Source: an uncultured Geobacteraceae bacterium
GTDB lineage: Bacteria > Desulfobacterota > Desulfuromonadia > Geobacterales > Pseudopelobacteraceae
Length of the DNA stretch: 64,000 nt
Direction: 5' to 3'
Assembly (NCBI GenBank): GCA_903901875.1
Contig: CAIUSO010000071.1
Coordinates: 22,207-86,206, forward strand
In this document: piece by piece, positions 34,865 to 44,101 of the stretch
Layout of the letters: each line of letters starts with the position of its first letter
How positions within the stretch are numbered: position 1 is the first letter of the stretch
The notes under the pieces: model-generated
Seen by the model: the letters and a program-made list of their open reading frames with translations, nothing else
Database searches by the model: none
What the model was told of the DNA's origin: nothing
Program-made: the position numbers and the translations under genes

Positions 34865-36157
34865 GTGAACACTAATACAATTGGTAAGGCTGCGTCTGTC
34901 AGGGGTGAAATTATCGTACCCGGTGACAAGTCAATATCACACCGTTCAATTATGCTTGGTGCCATCGCCCGCGGTGTGACCACGGTGCGGGGGTTTCTTC
35001 GCGGTGAAGACAATATGTCCACCATGCATGCCTTTCGTGCCATGGGAATAGATATTGCCGATGATGGAGAAATTATTCGGATATCCGGGGGGGGGCTCTA
35101 CGGTCTGAAGGAACCGGGCAATGTGCTGGATTGCGGTAATTCGGGAACCACCATCCGCTTGATCACCGGCCTCCTCTCCGGCCAGTCCTTTTTTTCCGTT
35201 GTTACCGGGGACCAGTACCTGCGCAAGCGCCCCATGAAGCGGGTGGTTGAACCGCTCACGCTCATGGGAGCCCGTATAACCGGCCGCAAGGGGGGGACTT
35301 TGGCACCCCTGGCTATTACCGGTGGAGGCTTGAAGGGAATAGACTATCAATCGCCGGTGTCCAGTGCCCAGATCAAGTCATCGCTGATGTTGGCAGGACT
35401 CTATGCCGAGGGGGAAACGACGGTCAGTGAACCGTCCCTTTCCCGCGACCATTCGGAGCGCATGTTCACCCTTTTTGGTGGAACAGTAACCCGGAACGCA
35501 TCCGGCATAACGGTGCGGGGGGGGATTGAGCTGACCGCCCAGGAGGTTACCGTACCGGGAGATATTTCGTCCGCCGCCTTTTTCATGGTTGCGGCACTGA
35601 TTACCCCCGATTCGGAACTGCTGATTAAAAATGTCGGCGTCAATCCCACACGCACCGGTGTCATCGACATCCTGCTTGCCATGGGTGGGGACATCCAACT
35701 GCTTGATTGCCGTGAGGTATCGGGGGAGCCGGTGGCCGATATACTGGTTCGCTCATCCCGTCTGAAAGGGATCTCAATAGGGGGGGATGTGGTGCCGCGG
35801 GCCATAGATGAATTTCCGGCAATCTGCATTGCCGCCGCCCGTGCCGAGGGGATAACTTCCATTCGGGATGCCCGTGAACTGCGGGTAAAGGAGACGGACC
35901 GTATCACCGCCATGGCCGAAAATTTGAGAACCGTTGGTATCACGGTGACCGAAACCGTTGATGGTATGGATATTACCGGTACTGATCTGTTGTTGGGGGG
36001 AACCGTAGACAGCCGGGGTGACCATCGTATCGCCATGTCCCTGTCAATTGCGGGGTTGGTGGCCCAAACCCCCATTACGGTGACTGACACGGAGTGCGTC
36101 GGAACATCATTCCCGACCTTTTACCCTCTGCTTGAAAAGGTTGCGGCACCATGCTGA
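34865..36157 (+). CDS. aroA: 3-phosphoshikimate 1-carboxyvinyltransferase (EPSP synthase)
   Basis: A 430-residue enzyme of the shikimate pathway. Family motifs are PGDKSISHR, LDCGNSGTTIRL, LRKRPMKRVVEPL and RVKETDRITAMA. It starts at GTG 34865 after GGGAG. The 3' end overlaps cmk by 7 nt, a common pairing in Geobacter relatives. Confidence 0.95.
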   Translation: MNTNTIGKAASVRGEIIVPGDKSISHRSIMLGAIARGVTTVRGFLRGEDNMSTMHAFRAMGIDIADDGEIIRISGGGLYGLKEPGNVLDCGNSGTTIRLITGLLSGQSFFSVVTGDQYLRKRPMKRVVEPLTLMGARITGRKGGTLAPLAITGGGLKGIDYQSPVSSAQIKSSLMLAGLYAEGETTVSEPSLSRDHSERMFTLFGGTVTRNASGITVRGGIELTAQEVTVPGDISSAAFFMVAALITPDSELLIKNVGVNPTRTGVIDILLAMGGDIQLLDCREVSGEPVADILVRSSRLKGISIGGDVVPRAIDEFPAICIAAARAEGITSIRDARELRVKETDRITAMAENLRTVGITVTETVDGMDITGTDLLLGGTVDSRGDHRIAMSLSIAGLVAQTPITVTDTECVGTSFPTFYPLLEKVAAPC

Positions 36158-36852
36158 TACGGCACCGTCCCCATGGTATTGTTGTGGCAATTGATGGCCC
36201 CTCCGGTGCGGGTAAAAGTACGGTTGCCCGTCTGTTGGCCGAACGTCTCGGCTACATACAGATTGACACCGGTGCCATGTATCGGGCAGCGGCCTTTCTC
36301 CTGGCAGATGGTGGCATCGAACTGTCCGATCTGGCCGGAGTGGAGGAATTCTGTCGGGATCTTGAAATCAGATTTGAGTTGTTCGAGGGACAGAAGCTGG
36401 TATTTGCCAACAACAGGAACGTTACCGATCTGATTCGTACCCCGGAAATGTCTCTGCTCACCTCCCGCACTTCGGCCCTCAAGCCGGTACGGAGTGCCCT
36501 TTTGAAGGCCCAGCAGCGCATGGGAGACCAGGGGGGGGTCGTTCTGGAAGGACGGGATATCGGTACGGTGGTGTTTCCCGATGCCGAGGTTAAGTTTTTT
36601 CTCACTGCTTCTGTTGAGGAGCGAGCTCGCAGGCGTTTTGAAGAGCTGGTGGCCAAGGGGGAAACCGTTACCCTGGAAGAGACCGTATCTGACGTTGCCG
36701 AACGGGACCGTCAGGATTCGGAACGGGCCATTGCGCCACTCAGGCAGGCGGATGATGCAGTGCCGATTGATTCATCATTTTCTGGCATAGATGACGTGGT
36801 ACAGGCCATGTATGCACACTGTCAGTTGAAGCTCTCAGCACGGGAACAGTAA
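36151..36852 (+). CDS. cmk: Cytidylate kinase
   Basis: A 233-residue kinase phosphorylating CMP/dCMP. It has P-loop GPSGAGKST at about residue 17, LGYIQIDTGAMYRAAAFL, LEGRDIGTVVFPDAEVKFFL and the LID arginines in RARRRFEEL. It overlaps aroA upstream and shares one base with ispH downstream, so the three genes are translationally linked. Confidence 0.94.
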   Translation: MLIRHRPHGIVVAIDGPSGAGKSTVARLLAERLGYIQIDTGAMYRAAAFLLADGGIELSDLAGVEEFCRDLEIRFELFEGQKLVFANNRNVTDLIRTPEMSLLTSRTSALKPVRSALLKAQQRMGDQGGVVLEGRDIGTVVFPDAEVKFFLTASVEERARRRFEELVAKGETVTLEETVSDVAERDRQDSERAIAPLRQADDAVPIDSSFSGIDDVVQAMYAHCQLKLSAREQ

Positions 36853-37694
36853 TGAAGATTATTCTGGCAAAACAGGCCGGTTTTTGTTTTGGCGTCAAGC
36901 GGGCCACCCAGATGGCGTTTGAGGCTGCGGGAAAAAATCGGCATACTTTTACCCTCGGTCCCATCATTCATTCCCCCCAGGTGGTGGGAAAACTGGAGGA
37001 GTTGGGGATAAAGGCCCTCAATTCCCTCGCCGGGCTTGATCAGGGAACCATTATTATCCGTTCCCATGGAGTGAAATGTCAGGAACTTGCCGAAGCGCGG
37101 CTGAAAAACCTTGAAGTTGTTGATGCAACCTGTCCCTTTGTCAAAAAGGCCCATGAATATGTGAAAACCCTCTCCGAAGCCGGTTACTGGGTTCTGGTCG
37201 TCGGTGACGCGGATCATCCGGAAGTACAGGGTATTGTTTCCTACGGCGGGGACAAGGTCCATGTGGTTGCATCGGGTGACGACGTGAAGAAACTGCCCAA
37301 AATGAATAAAATAGGTGTGATCGCCCAGACGACCCAGGCCTTTGAAAACTTGCAGAATGTTGTCTGTGAATGTCTGCAGCGGGGGGGAGAAATCCGGGTA
37401 TACAACACCATCTGTGACGCCACCTCCGTCAGGCAGGACGAGGCGAAGGCACTTTCCGGGCAGGTTGACTGCATGGTGGTGATCGGGGGGTTCAACAGTG
37501 CCAATACCTGTCGACTTCTTGAAATATGCCGGGAAATTCAGCCTCGAACGCACCATATCGAGACCGCCTCGGAGATCAAACCGGAGTGGTTTACCGGCAT
37601 TGAAGCCATCGGTATTACCGCCGGTGCCTCAACTCCGAAGTGGATCATAGATGAAGTCATCAACAAAATTGAACAATTGAATAAAAGCGATTGA
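36852..37694 (+). CDS. ispH: 4-hydroxy-3-methylbut-2-enyl diphosphate reductase
   Basis: A 280-residue iron-sulfur enzyme giving IPP and DMAPP at the end of the non-mevalonate pathway. The three cluster cysteines lie in GFCFGVKRA, VDATCPFVKKAH and NTICDATSVRQ. The conserved GGFNSANTCRL and GITAGASTP segments are present. Length is standard. Confidence 0.95.
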   Translation: MKIILAKQAGFCFGVKRATQMAFEAAGKNRHTFTLGPIIHSPQVVGKLEELGIKALNSLAGLDQGTIIIRSHGVKCQELAEARLKNLEVVDATCPFVKKAHEYVKTLSEAGYWVLVVGDADHPEVQGIVSYGGDKVHVVASGDDVKKLPKMNKIGVIAQTTQAFENLQNVVCECLQRGGEIRVYNTICDATSVRQDEAKALSGQVDCMVVIGGFNSANTCRLLEICREIQPRTHHIETASEIKPEWFTGIEAIGITAGASTPKWIIDEVINKIEQLNKSD

Positions 37695-37719
37695 AATATT
37701 CTGATCATATTGATACATT
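37691..37719 (+). promoter_or_regulatory. Sigma-70-type promoter of rpsA
   Basis: TTGAAA (37691-37696) and TACATT (37714-37719) are 17 nt apart, overlapping the ispH stop codon and about 50 nt before the rpsA ATG. rpsA therefore need not depend on upstream transcription. Confidence 0.6.
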
Positions 37720-37771
37720 AGTTAGCTCAATATAAAAAGATGAACGATAAACGTCCAGGGGGTATGGTGTA

Positions 37772-39508
37772 ATGGTGAATTTTAAAAGGCTTGACGCTGC
37801 CGGAGAAGAAAATGAAGAATTCGACGGCGATCAGCAAAGCAGTGAATTTGCAGCGCTTTTCACTGAGAGTTTAAAAGATCGTCCCGAACGGGATAAAATC
37901 ATAGAGGGAACTGTAGTGCGCGTTGATCTGGACACTGTCCTCGTTGATATCGGTCTCAAGTCCGAAGGACATGTGCCCATTGCCGAGTTCCGCAATGGCG
38001 ATGGAACTGTTACTGTACAGATTGGCGACAAGATTCGTGTATTGATGACCCGTCAGGATGGAAAAAAAGGATATGTTCTTTCGAAGAAGAAAGCAGACTA
38101 CCTTTCTGCGTGGGATAAAATCGGTGACGCCTGTCAGGAAGGCGGCATCATCGAAGGTACGGTTACCGGTAAAGTCAATGGTGGTTTTACGGTCGATATC
38201 GGTGTTCAGGCATTTTTGCCCTCCTCACAGGTTGATATCCGTCCTTCCTCCGATTCGGACAGCTATATCGGCTTGACCGGCCGTTTCAAGGTCATCAAGA
38301 TCAATCAACGCCGCGATAACATCGTACTGTCCCGACGTGCCGTTCTCGAAGAAGAGCGTGCTTCCATCCGCGACGTTACGCTGGAAAAACTTGCTGAAGG
38401 ACAGATTGTTGAGGGTACCATCAAAAACGTAACCGATTACGGCGCATTTGTCGATCTGGGTGGCGTGGATGGACTTCTGCACGTATCCGACCTTTCCTGG
38501 GGACGGGTGGGTAAACCATCAGATGTTCTGAAACCGGGTCAGCACGTTACTGCAAAAGTTTTAAAATATGACCGCACCAAGGGGAAAATTTCCCTCGGCG
38601 TCAAGCAGACCATCACAGATCCCTGGTTGGATGTTCCGGCCAAGTTCCCTGTTGGTGAGCGGGTCCGTGGACGGGTTGTCAGCCTGATGGAATATGGCGC
38701 CTTCGTTGAACTGTCAACCGGCGTGGAAGGTTTGATCCATGTGTCAGAAATGTCCTGGACCAAGCGGGTACGTCGTGCAGCCGATATTCTTGCCATTGGT
38801 GATGAAGTAGAAACGGTGGTTCTCGGCATCGATATGGGTAACCGTAAAATTTCCCTCGGCCTCAAACAGGTGTCTGACAATCCCTGGAACACCATTGCCG
38901 AGAAATATCCGGCAGGTACCAGGATTGAAGGCCAGATCAAAAACATGACTGATTTCGGTATGTTTATCGGTATCGAAGACGGCATCGACGGCCTGGTACA
39001 CGTTTCGGATATGTCATGGACCAAGCGTATCAAGCATCCGGGCGACGTTTATGAGAAGGGTTCCCTTGTTCATGCCGTTGTTCTGAAAGTTGATGTTGAA
39101 AACGAGCGTCTTTCCCTCGGTATCAAACAGCTTGAGCCCGATCCCTGGAGTCTGGCACCCGGCAAATACCGTGCCGGTGCATTGGTGACGGGAACCGTTA
39201 CCTCACTGACCGATTTTGGCATTTTTGTCGAGTTGGAAGAGGGGATTGAAGGGTTGATCCATGTATCCGAACTTTCCCGCGAGAAAGTTGCTTCTGCCAA
39301 AGAATTTGCATCGGTTGGTGACAAGCTTGAAGCTGTAGTGTTAAGTTGCGATTCTAAGGACCGGAGAATTTCCCTCTCCATCAAGTCGCTCCATGTTGCC
39401 ACTGAAAAAGCAGAGTTTGAGCAGTACATGGGTTCCCAGGGTGAGTCAACATCGACCTTTGGTGATCTGCTGAGGCAGGGATTGAACAACAAGAATAATT
39501 CTAATTAA
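37772..39508 (+). CDS. rpsA: 30S ribosomal protein S1
   Basis: A 578-residue RNA-binding protein that helps 30S subunits capture mRNA. Six S1 domains are visible, each starting with a G-x-V segment and containing a GAFVDL-type and a GLLHVSDLSW-type motif, at about residues 45, 128, 212, 300, 385 and 472. The acidic N-terminal tail (AAGEENEEFDGDQQ) is characteristic. ihfB follows 20 nt later. Confidence 0.96.
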   Translation: MVNFKRLDAAGEENEEFDGDQQSSEFAALFTESLKDRPERDKIIEGTVVRVDLDTVLVDIGLKSEGHVPIAEFRNGDGTVTVQIGDKIRVLMTRQDGKKGYVLSKKKADYLSAWDKIGDACQEGGIIEGTVTGKVNGGFTVDIGVQAFLPSSQVDIRPSSDSDSYIGLTGRFKVIKINQRRDNIVLSRRAVLEEERASIRDVTLEKLAEGQIVEGTIKNVTDYGAFVDLGGVDGLLHVSDLSWGRVGKPSDVLKPGQHVTAKVLKYDRTKGKISLGVKQTITDPWLDVPAKFPVGERVRGRVVSLMEYGAFVELSTGVEGLIHVSEMSWTKRVRRAADILAIGDEVETVVLGIDMGNRKISLGLKQVSDNPWNTIAEKYPAGTRIEGQIKNMTDFGMFIGIEDGIDGLVHVSDMSWTKRIKHPGDVYEKGSLVHAVVLKVDVENERLSLGIKQLEPDPWSLAPGKYRAGALVTGTVTSLTDFGIFVELEEGIEGLIHVSELSREKVASAKEFASVGDKLEAVVLSCDSKDRRISLSIKSLHVATEKAEFEQYMGSQGESTSTFGDLLRQGLNNKNNSN

Positions 39509-39528
39509 TTTTATTACCAGAGGGATGT

Positions 39529-39807
39529 ATGACGAAAAGTGAACTTATTGACAGAGTTGTTCAATCACACAGCATGTTGAATGTCAAAATATCGGAAATT
39601 GTTGTCAATACGGTTTTTGATTCGATAGAAGATGCTCTCAAGTCTGGTGATAAAGTAGAAATACGGGGATTTGGCAGTTTTACCATTCGTGAGCGTCTGG
39701 GGCGTGAAGCAAGAAACCCAAAGAGTGGTGAAGTTGTACGTATTCCGTCGAAGAAAACCCCGTTTTTCAAAACGGGAAAAGAGCTGAAAGAAAGAGTAAA
39801 CTGCTAA
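39529..39807 (+). CDS. ihfB: Integration host factor beta-like DNA-bending protein
   Basis: A 92-residue HU/IHF-family protein starting MTKSELIDRVV, with the DNA-binding arm pattern RGFGSFTIRERLGREARNPK and the C-terminal FKTGKELKE. Its place after rpsA matches ihfB in many proteobacteria. IHF often assists site-specific recombination, which may matter because the mobile element's integration site is next door. Confidence 0.9.
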   Translation: MTKSELIDRVVQSHSMLNVKISEIVVNTVFDSIEDALKSGDKVEIRGFGSFTIRERLGREARNPKSGEVVRIPSKKTPFFKTGKELKERVNC

Positions 39808-39828
39808 CCAGTAAACTCTGGCAGCTTC

Positions 39829-39917
39829 GCCCGAATGGCGGAACTGGTAGACGCAAGGGACTTAAAATCCCTCGACACGTGAGTGTTGTGCCGGTTCGAT
39901 TCCGGCTTCGGGCACCA
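39829..39917 (+). tRNA. tRNA-Leu (anticodon UAA)
   Basis: An 89-nt class II tRNA with acceptor arms GCCCGAA / TTCGGGC, anticodon stem AGGGA/TCCCT around loop CTTAAAA (anticodon TAA), a long variable arm, T-loop GGTTCGATTCC and an encoded CCA end. The DNA composition changes to AT-rich mobile-element sequence immediately after it, so its 3' end is the likely attachment site. Confidence 0.97.
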
Positions 39918-39950
39918 TAACTTATTGAAATGATTAGGTTATTCCTAATA

Positions 39951-39979
39951 GGGCACTTCTACCAGAGTGCCCTTTTTTT
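39951..39979 (+). terminator. Intrinsic terminator after tRNA-Leu
   Basis: Stem GGGCACT / AGTGCCC with an 8-nt loop is followed by seven T residues, 34 nt after the tRNA. It ends the tRNA (and possibly rpsA-ihfB) transcript. Confidence 0.85.
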
Positions 39980-40608
39980 GTCTTGTGCCCCACTTGTGCC
40001 CTGTTTTGCAAAAACTAAAAAGTGGATAAGACTCGATTTGTGCCCCTTTTTGCAAAAACAGCACAATAAAACCACGATAAAAGCGGAATAGAAATTGAAG
40101 TTGAGGTATGAGTTTAACAGCAATTCCGGCACACAACGGACAGTCAAAGACTGGCATCGAACAAAAGCAATAAATTCAATGCAAATACATTTTAGATAAA
40201 TACGTTGTAGGTCTTCTTTTATGTTCAGGCTGATAAATATTATGGAACCAGGTCAGTGAAACCAATTTCAATACGCCAAAAACGCCACACAAGCCAATTG
40301 AATATATGGACGAATATAAGGAGAGCGACAATACGGGTGGTTGAGGTAAAGGCATTCACAGTGCGGTAGTCTATTTACGAAAAATCAAAGTAGAAAAGAC
40401 AGTATTATCTTACAAGTATCGGTTGCAGGATTTGGTAAAAAGCACTCAGCTAAGAAAATGCAGTTTAGCATAGTGAGACTTTTCAGAAAAGCAGGGCACA
40501 AAGGGGCACAACCCTGAAACTAAATAACGCAGTAAATCCACTAACAGAAAACCCCCGCCAGGATACTCTCCGGATAGGGGTTCTTTTGTATTCGGCATTC
40601 GCTAATGT
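39980..40608. other. Gene-free left end of the mobile element
   Basis: About 630 nt of AT-rich DNA without a credible gene. It contains the phrases GTGCCCC and GGGGCACA several times (39986-40047, 40494-40512) and one TTCAGGCTGATA (about 40225) resembling the repeats near 52,280 and 52,365. A hairpin at 40550-40582 closes it. No integrase gene is present here, unlike many tRNA-integrated elements. Confidence 0.5.
40550..40588. terminator. Bidirectional terminator-like hairpin
   Basis: AACCCC (40550-40555) pairs with GGGGTT (40577-40582), flanked by TTCTTTTG on the plus side and AAAA before it. It lies 20 nt after the stop of the minus-strand gene at 40609. Confidence 0.5.
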
Positions 40609-41082
40609 CTATATGTCTTCACCCACTCTTGGGTCATTAACAGACATTTCCTGATTTTCACTTCCATCACTAAGCTCAGTTGATTCCACTTTTCCAGCTT
40701 CTTTTTCAGCCTTCTTTTTAGCTAACCGTGCTTCCCATGCTCTTTTAGCTGCAAGCGGAGTTGCATCATCGGAAGGCGTATAGATACCCGAAGCTATCTT
40801 TTCACGGAAAAACGAATCAACCGCTTGTCGGATCGTTTCCCCTGGTTGCTCCCCACCTTGTTTATGATAATCCCGCAGATAGGCGAATTGAAGTGGATTA
40901 AAATAGATTTTAATGCAATCCCGAATCTCAACAACGCCGGAATTCACCTTTTCAGCAATTCTTTTTTTTCTACGTTTTTCTTTTTCTTCTTCTGATAATT
41001 TTGGACGACCGAGTTCTGTTCTTTTTGCGGGTTTTTCGTTTGTTTCGGGGCGGAACGGGACAACGTTTTCTGGTCTAGTCAT
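40609..41082 (-). CDS. Small charged protein, possible DNA-binding regulator
   Basis: A 157-residue, strongly charged protein that I do not recognise. A basic N-terminal section (LGRPKLSEEEKEKRRKKRI) is followed by a segment that could form a ribbon-helix-helix or short HTH (IKIYFNPLQFAYLRDYHKQ), then an acidic tail. It is transcribed away from the replication genes across a 400-nt intergenic gap, which suits a regulator of element functions, but no target is known. CAGGAG precedes the ATG. Confidence 0.6.
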   Translation of the reverse strand: MTRPENVVPFRPETNEKPAKRTELGRPKLSEEEKEKRRKKRIAEKVNSGVVEIRDCIKIYFNPLQFAYLRDYHKQGGEQPGETIRQAVDSFFREKIASGIYTPSDDATPLAAKRAWEARLAKKKAEKEAGKVESTELSDGSENQEMSVNDPRVGEDI

Positions 41083-41484
41083 TTTGTAACTCCTGTATTT
41101 GCAGAATAATTATCATTTAAATCAATCTATGGCTTGATAATGCCTTTATTTAACAGTTGTGTCAATAATAAACAGTATAATAGTAAAATAAATAAAAAAT
41201 ATTTAGACTTGTAATCCCAGCCTGATTAAAACAATCACTGCATGTCACCGTATATTTCTGGAATACTGCTTTAATAAATAGCTGTAATAGCAGGAATATA
41301 GTTTATTTATTGTGAATTATTACGTTGACTCTTAAAAAACGGTACGGTAACCTTGATTTAATAATTGAGCATAAATATAAACCTGAATAAAAAATACTAA
41401 ACATAGTTACTGATGTTTTAGATATAAAGCAAATAGATTAGTTAATAAAACGTGCAAAAAGTGCAGTTTCTGCGGAGATATAAA
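41083..41484. other. AT-rich divergent intergenic region before the replication genes
   Basis: About 400 nt between the minus-strand regulator-like gene and repA, very AT-rich. It should hold the promoters of both. I see no repeat, RNA gene or confident promoter pair in it. Confidence 0.4.
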
Positions 41485-42558
41485 ATGAAAATCCGTGACG
41501 GATACGAACTTAGCCAGGAGCCAACAGAAGAAATTATTTGGCTCGTTGAAAACCTTATTCCTTATGAAATTGCAGGCGACATTTTCAGCATGCCGGATTG
41601 CGGGAAGTCTTCAATATTTCTATCGTTGCTTTCTGCAATCGCTAACAAGGAAGCATACTGGTTTGGATACAAAATAATGTCGGGCAAGGTTGCTTACGTG
41701 GGTGGTGAAAAATCTTCCAATAAAGTATGGACGAGAGATCTTCACAGAGCATCTGCAGGGATACATAAAAAGGGAAGTTTTACCAACCTTGACCCAGAAA
41801 CGGCTTTGTGGGCATGGAATAAAGACGAGTGGGTGACTACTCCGGAATATCAAGAAATCGTTGACCACATAAACGTTCTAAAACCGGTTGTAACCGTGAT
41901 TGACACAATAAGCCGTGTAGCACTTGGCAATAACCCCGTTGACCTTACCCAGCAAGTTATGCTTGCCCAGAAAGTCGAACAGCTTCAACAGGCAATTGGC
42001 GGAACGGTTCTGACAATATCGCATACCAACCAAAGCTCGATGAACGATGTCCTTTCAAATCGGCTGCACTTTCTATCTCGTTCTGGAGGCAATGGCTACC
42101 CCGGCTGGTTACGCTGGCTTATGGGAATGACGAACCTCTCTACAGTTGAAAAAGAAAAAATGGGATTTGACGAATTTGCAAAAATTATTGCGGTTTCCGT
42201 CAGCAAACACAACGAAATACCTTCGCCCATGCCAAGAGGCAACCGGTTCAATCCAATCCTCTTTGAAATCACCAAAACTGGAGAGCTTCAAATGATTGAT
42301 ATGGATTTTAAATCAAGTGCAATGCCGGGGAAGCGTCAGAACAAGAAAGCAAACCTAATGAAGTCTGCTGCGAAAAAACGGCAGGTGGAACCAGAAAATA
42401 ATCAGCCGGATGATCAGCCTGAAATTTCGATTGAAGCACCAGAAGAAGGTTACGAATTAACAGTGAACCCATTTAATCCTCATAACCTGACGTTTCCGAT
42501 TCCTGGTTACAGAGAAGGGGAGCCAGACTATGAAGTCACAGAAAATCCGTTCCGATAA
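41485..42558 (+). CDS. repA: RepA-like replicative ATPase (AAA_25/RecA-fold)
   Basis: A 357-residue P-loop ATPase resembling plasmid RepA helicases. The nucleotide site reads SMPDCGKSS, with Ser where Walker A usually has its first Gly. Walker B is in VVTVIDTISR, followed by the sensor segment GTVLTISHTNQSS. The last 80 residues are hydrophilic and probably flexible. ATG 41485 has GGAG 7 nt upstream. It overlaps the next gene by 29 nt. With that gene and the iterons it forms a plasmid-type replication module inside an integrated element. Confidence 0.75.
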   Translation: MKIRDGYELSQEPTEEIIWLVENLIPYEIAGDIFSMPDCGKSSIFLSLLSAIANKEAYWFGYKIMSGKVAYVGGEKSSNKVWTRDLHRASAGIHKKGSFTNLDPETALWAWNKDEWVTTPEYQEIVDHINVLKPVVTVIDTISRVALGNNPVDLTQQVMLAQKVEQLQQAIGGTVLTISHTNQSSMNDVLSNRLHFLSRSGGNGYPGWLRWLMGMTNLSTVEKEKMGFDEFAKIIAVSVSKHNEIPSPMPRGNRFNPILFEITKTGELQMIDMDFKSSAMPGKRQNKKANLMKSAAKKRQVEPENNQPDDQPEISIEAPEEGYELTVNPFNPHNLTFPIPGYREGEPDYEVTENPFR

Positions 42559-43477
42559 TAAACAATCACACAGCCACCCGACGACTTCTGTTTCTCAGTC
42601 TCGGCTACCCATTTTTGCACCGGTTTCAAGAATAGCTCAGCAAAAGTCAGGGAATAAAAACGAAGACACCTTTTTTAAGACGAAATGGGGAAGTTGCACT
42701 ATCAAGGATTGTCGTTTAACGCAAACCCATAGAGATATTGTTGATTCAATTCTGACGCACCATGGGAAAATCTTTAAGTTTCCGACAGGCGAGATTGCTT
42801 ATGGGATTAATTCTTATCAGATACTTAAAAAGATGGGATACAAAAATCCGGGTGATGTTCAGTGGTTAAAAGACAAATTGGAAGATATGCGGTTGACTTC
42901 AATGGTTGTCCACGACCTCGGTCTCATTATACACACTGGGGTAATCCTTCAATACGCCTACGGTGCGAATAGAATTTTAACTACAGGGGCAAATGGCAAA
43001 ACGCTACCAGGAAAAGGCGACCTTTTATACGTTCAATTCTCTACACAATTTATTAAAATCTTTGGCATGGAATCGAATGTCCATTATCCAAGCCACGTTG
43101 AGTCTATATGTCAAATTGAAAGTCCTCTGGTTAAAGCAGTTGTTCGTTTTTTCCTTACTCACGATGGAGAAACATACGAAAAAAGCAAATACCGTCCAGA
43201 AACTCTTTTAAATATACTTGGAATTATATGCCTACCGGAACCAGACAAAAAACATTTGAATAACATTTCCGATAGACGATTCAGGGATAAAGTAAAAGAA
43301 TTGCTTAATTCTACTCAGGTATTAGAAAAATACGGGATTCTTTTTCATAACAACAATTTCTATTACCCGGAAAAACTTGATGGTGTTTGGTTTACCCCGT
43401 CAAATTATCTGAATGGCGTCCAGGAAGAAGAAAAATCCGATGAAAATGGACAGGTTCAGGAAGGCACGGACGCTTGA
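42530..43477 (+). CDS. Putative RepC-like iteron-binding replication initiator
   Basis: A 315-residue basic protein. After a Ser/Gln-rich N-terminal tail it appears to contain two winged-helix-like parts (LTQTHRDIVDSILTHHG near residue 62, and SPLVKAVVRFFLTHDGETYE near 210), the layout of plasmid initiators. The direct evidence is location: the first of four 22-bp iterons begins inside its last codons, as initiator genes often lie beside their own origin. Family assignment (RepC of IncQ type) is inference. GGGGAG 7 nt before ATG 42530. Confidence 0.6.
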   Translation: MKSQKIRSDNKQSHSHPTTSVSQSRLPIFAPVSRIAQQKSGNKNEDTFFKTKWGSCTIKDCRLTQTHRDIVDSILTHHGKIFKFPTGEIAYGINSYQILKKMGYKNPGDVQWLKDKLEDMRLTSMVVHDLGLIIHTGVILQYAYGANRILTTGANGKTLPGKGDLLYVQFSTQFIKIFGMESNVHYPSHVESICQIESPLVKAVVRFFLTHDGETYEKSKYRPETLLNILGIICLPEPDKKHLNNISDRRFRDKVKELLNSTQVLEKYGILFHNNNFYYPEKLDGVWFTPSNYLNGVQEEEKSDENGQVQEGTDA

Positions 43478-43554
43478 CCGTGGGAAGTCGGACGCTTAGA
43501 CGTGGGAAGCCGGACGCTTGACCGTGGGGAAACGGACGCTTGAACGTGGGGAGT
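43467..43554 (+). repeat. oriV: Four tandem 22-bp iterons, probable replication origin (oriV)
   Basis: Four uninterrupted 22-bp units start CGGACGCTT and end in GTGGG(A/G)A(A/G)N, at 43467, 43489, 43511 and 43533. They differ only at a few positions (for example TTGACC, TTAGAC, TTGAAC in the middle). The first overlaps the end of the putative initiator gene. An AT-rich triple repeat follows directly. Tandem iterons next to an AT-rich repeat and rep genes are the standard layout of a theta or IncQ-type plasmid origin. Confidence 0.85.
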
Positions 43555-43556
43555 CA

Positions 43557-43586
43557 TAGAGTATTATAGAGTAATATAGAGTATTA
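43557..43586 (+). repeat. Three AT-rich 10-mers (ATAGAGTATT), probable DNA-unwinding element
   Basis: ATAGAGTATT, ATAGAGTAAT and ATAGAGTATT are contiguous and begin 2 nt after the last iteron. They match the role of an AT-rich 10-13-mer array melted by initiator binding. Confidence 0.75.
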
Positions 43587-43589
43587 CAG

Positions 43590-44101
43590 GGCGGGTTTAA
43601 AAGACCCGCCTAAAAATTAGAAACAGTTCTTTTATAAACAATCAGTTCTTTTAAAACCAACATTCATTTTTATCTGACTGACACTAAAAGTGCAGACGAA
43701 AATCAGTCTGAACAGTTTCACACTATCAAACCTTTTAAGCCGTGATTGTCTCGCTGTTCCAATCCCGTCTCAGTCAAAAGCATCTGGGAAAATCAAAATA
43801 CATTAAAAGTCAGGAGCAGTTGTTATTTATCATTTCCGTAAAGTCAAAAACAAACTGAAAAAGTGGGGGCATCATTTTTCATAAGCAATTTTGAATAACC
43901 AGATGTCTTCAGCTAACAGGTTTAAAATGAATTTTCTTGGCAAATGTATTTTGGATAACCAAGCCGTATTGTTGTTTAAAAACACACTGGCTTTATCGAG
44001 AACCCAAAAGGAGCATCTCCTTTTTATCCAATAGGTTTCACTTGGCATAGATGTAGCAGTTGCTAAACGCTAATAACTCAATTAAATGGAGCACATAGAT
44101 A
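43590..44101. other. Gene-free flank of the origin with hairpins
   Basis: A stem GGCGGGT / ACCCGCC (43590-43610) follows the AT-rich array. A second hairpin, AAAAGGAG / CTCCTTTT with a 3-nt loop then T (44006-44025), lies before the primase gene. Either could be a terminator or a single-strand initiation site for the element's primase. The sequence between has no gene. Confidence 0.5.

Noticed and set aside
39918..41082. Integrase adjacent to tRNA-Leu
   Set aside because: No frame here has tyrosine or serine recombinase features. If the element integrates by one, the gene must lie beyond the window.
43467..43586. CRISPR array
   Set aside because: The 22-bp units are contiguous without spacers and lie beside rep genes, so they are iterons.
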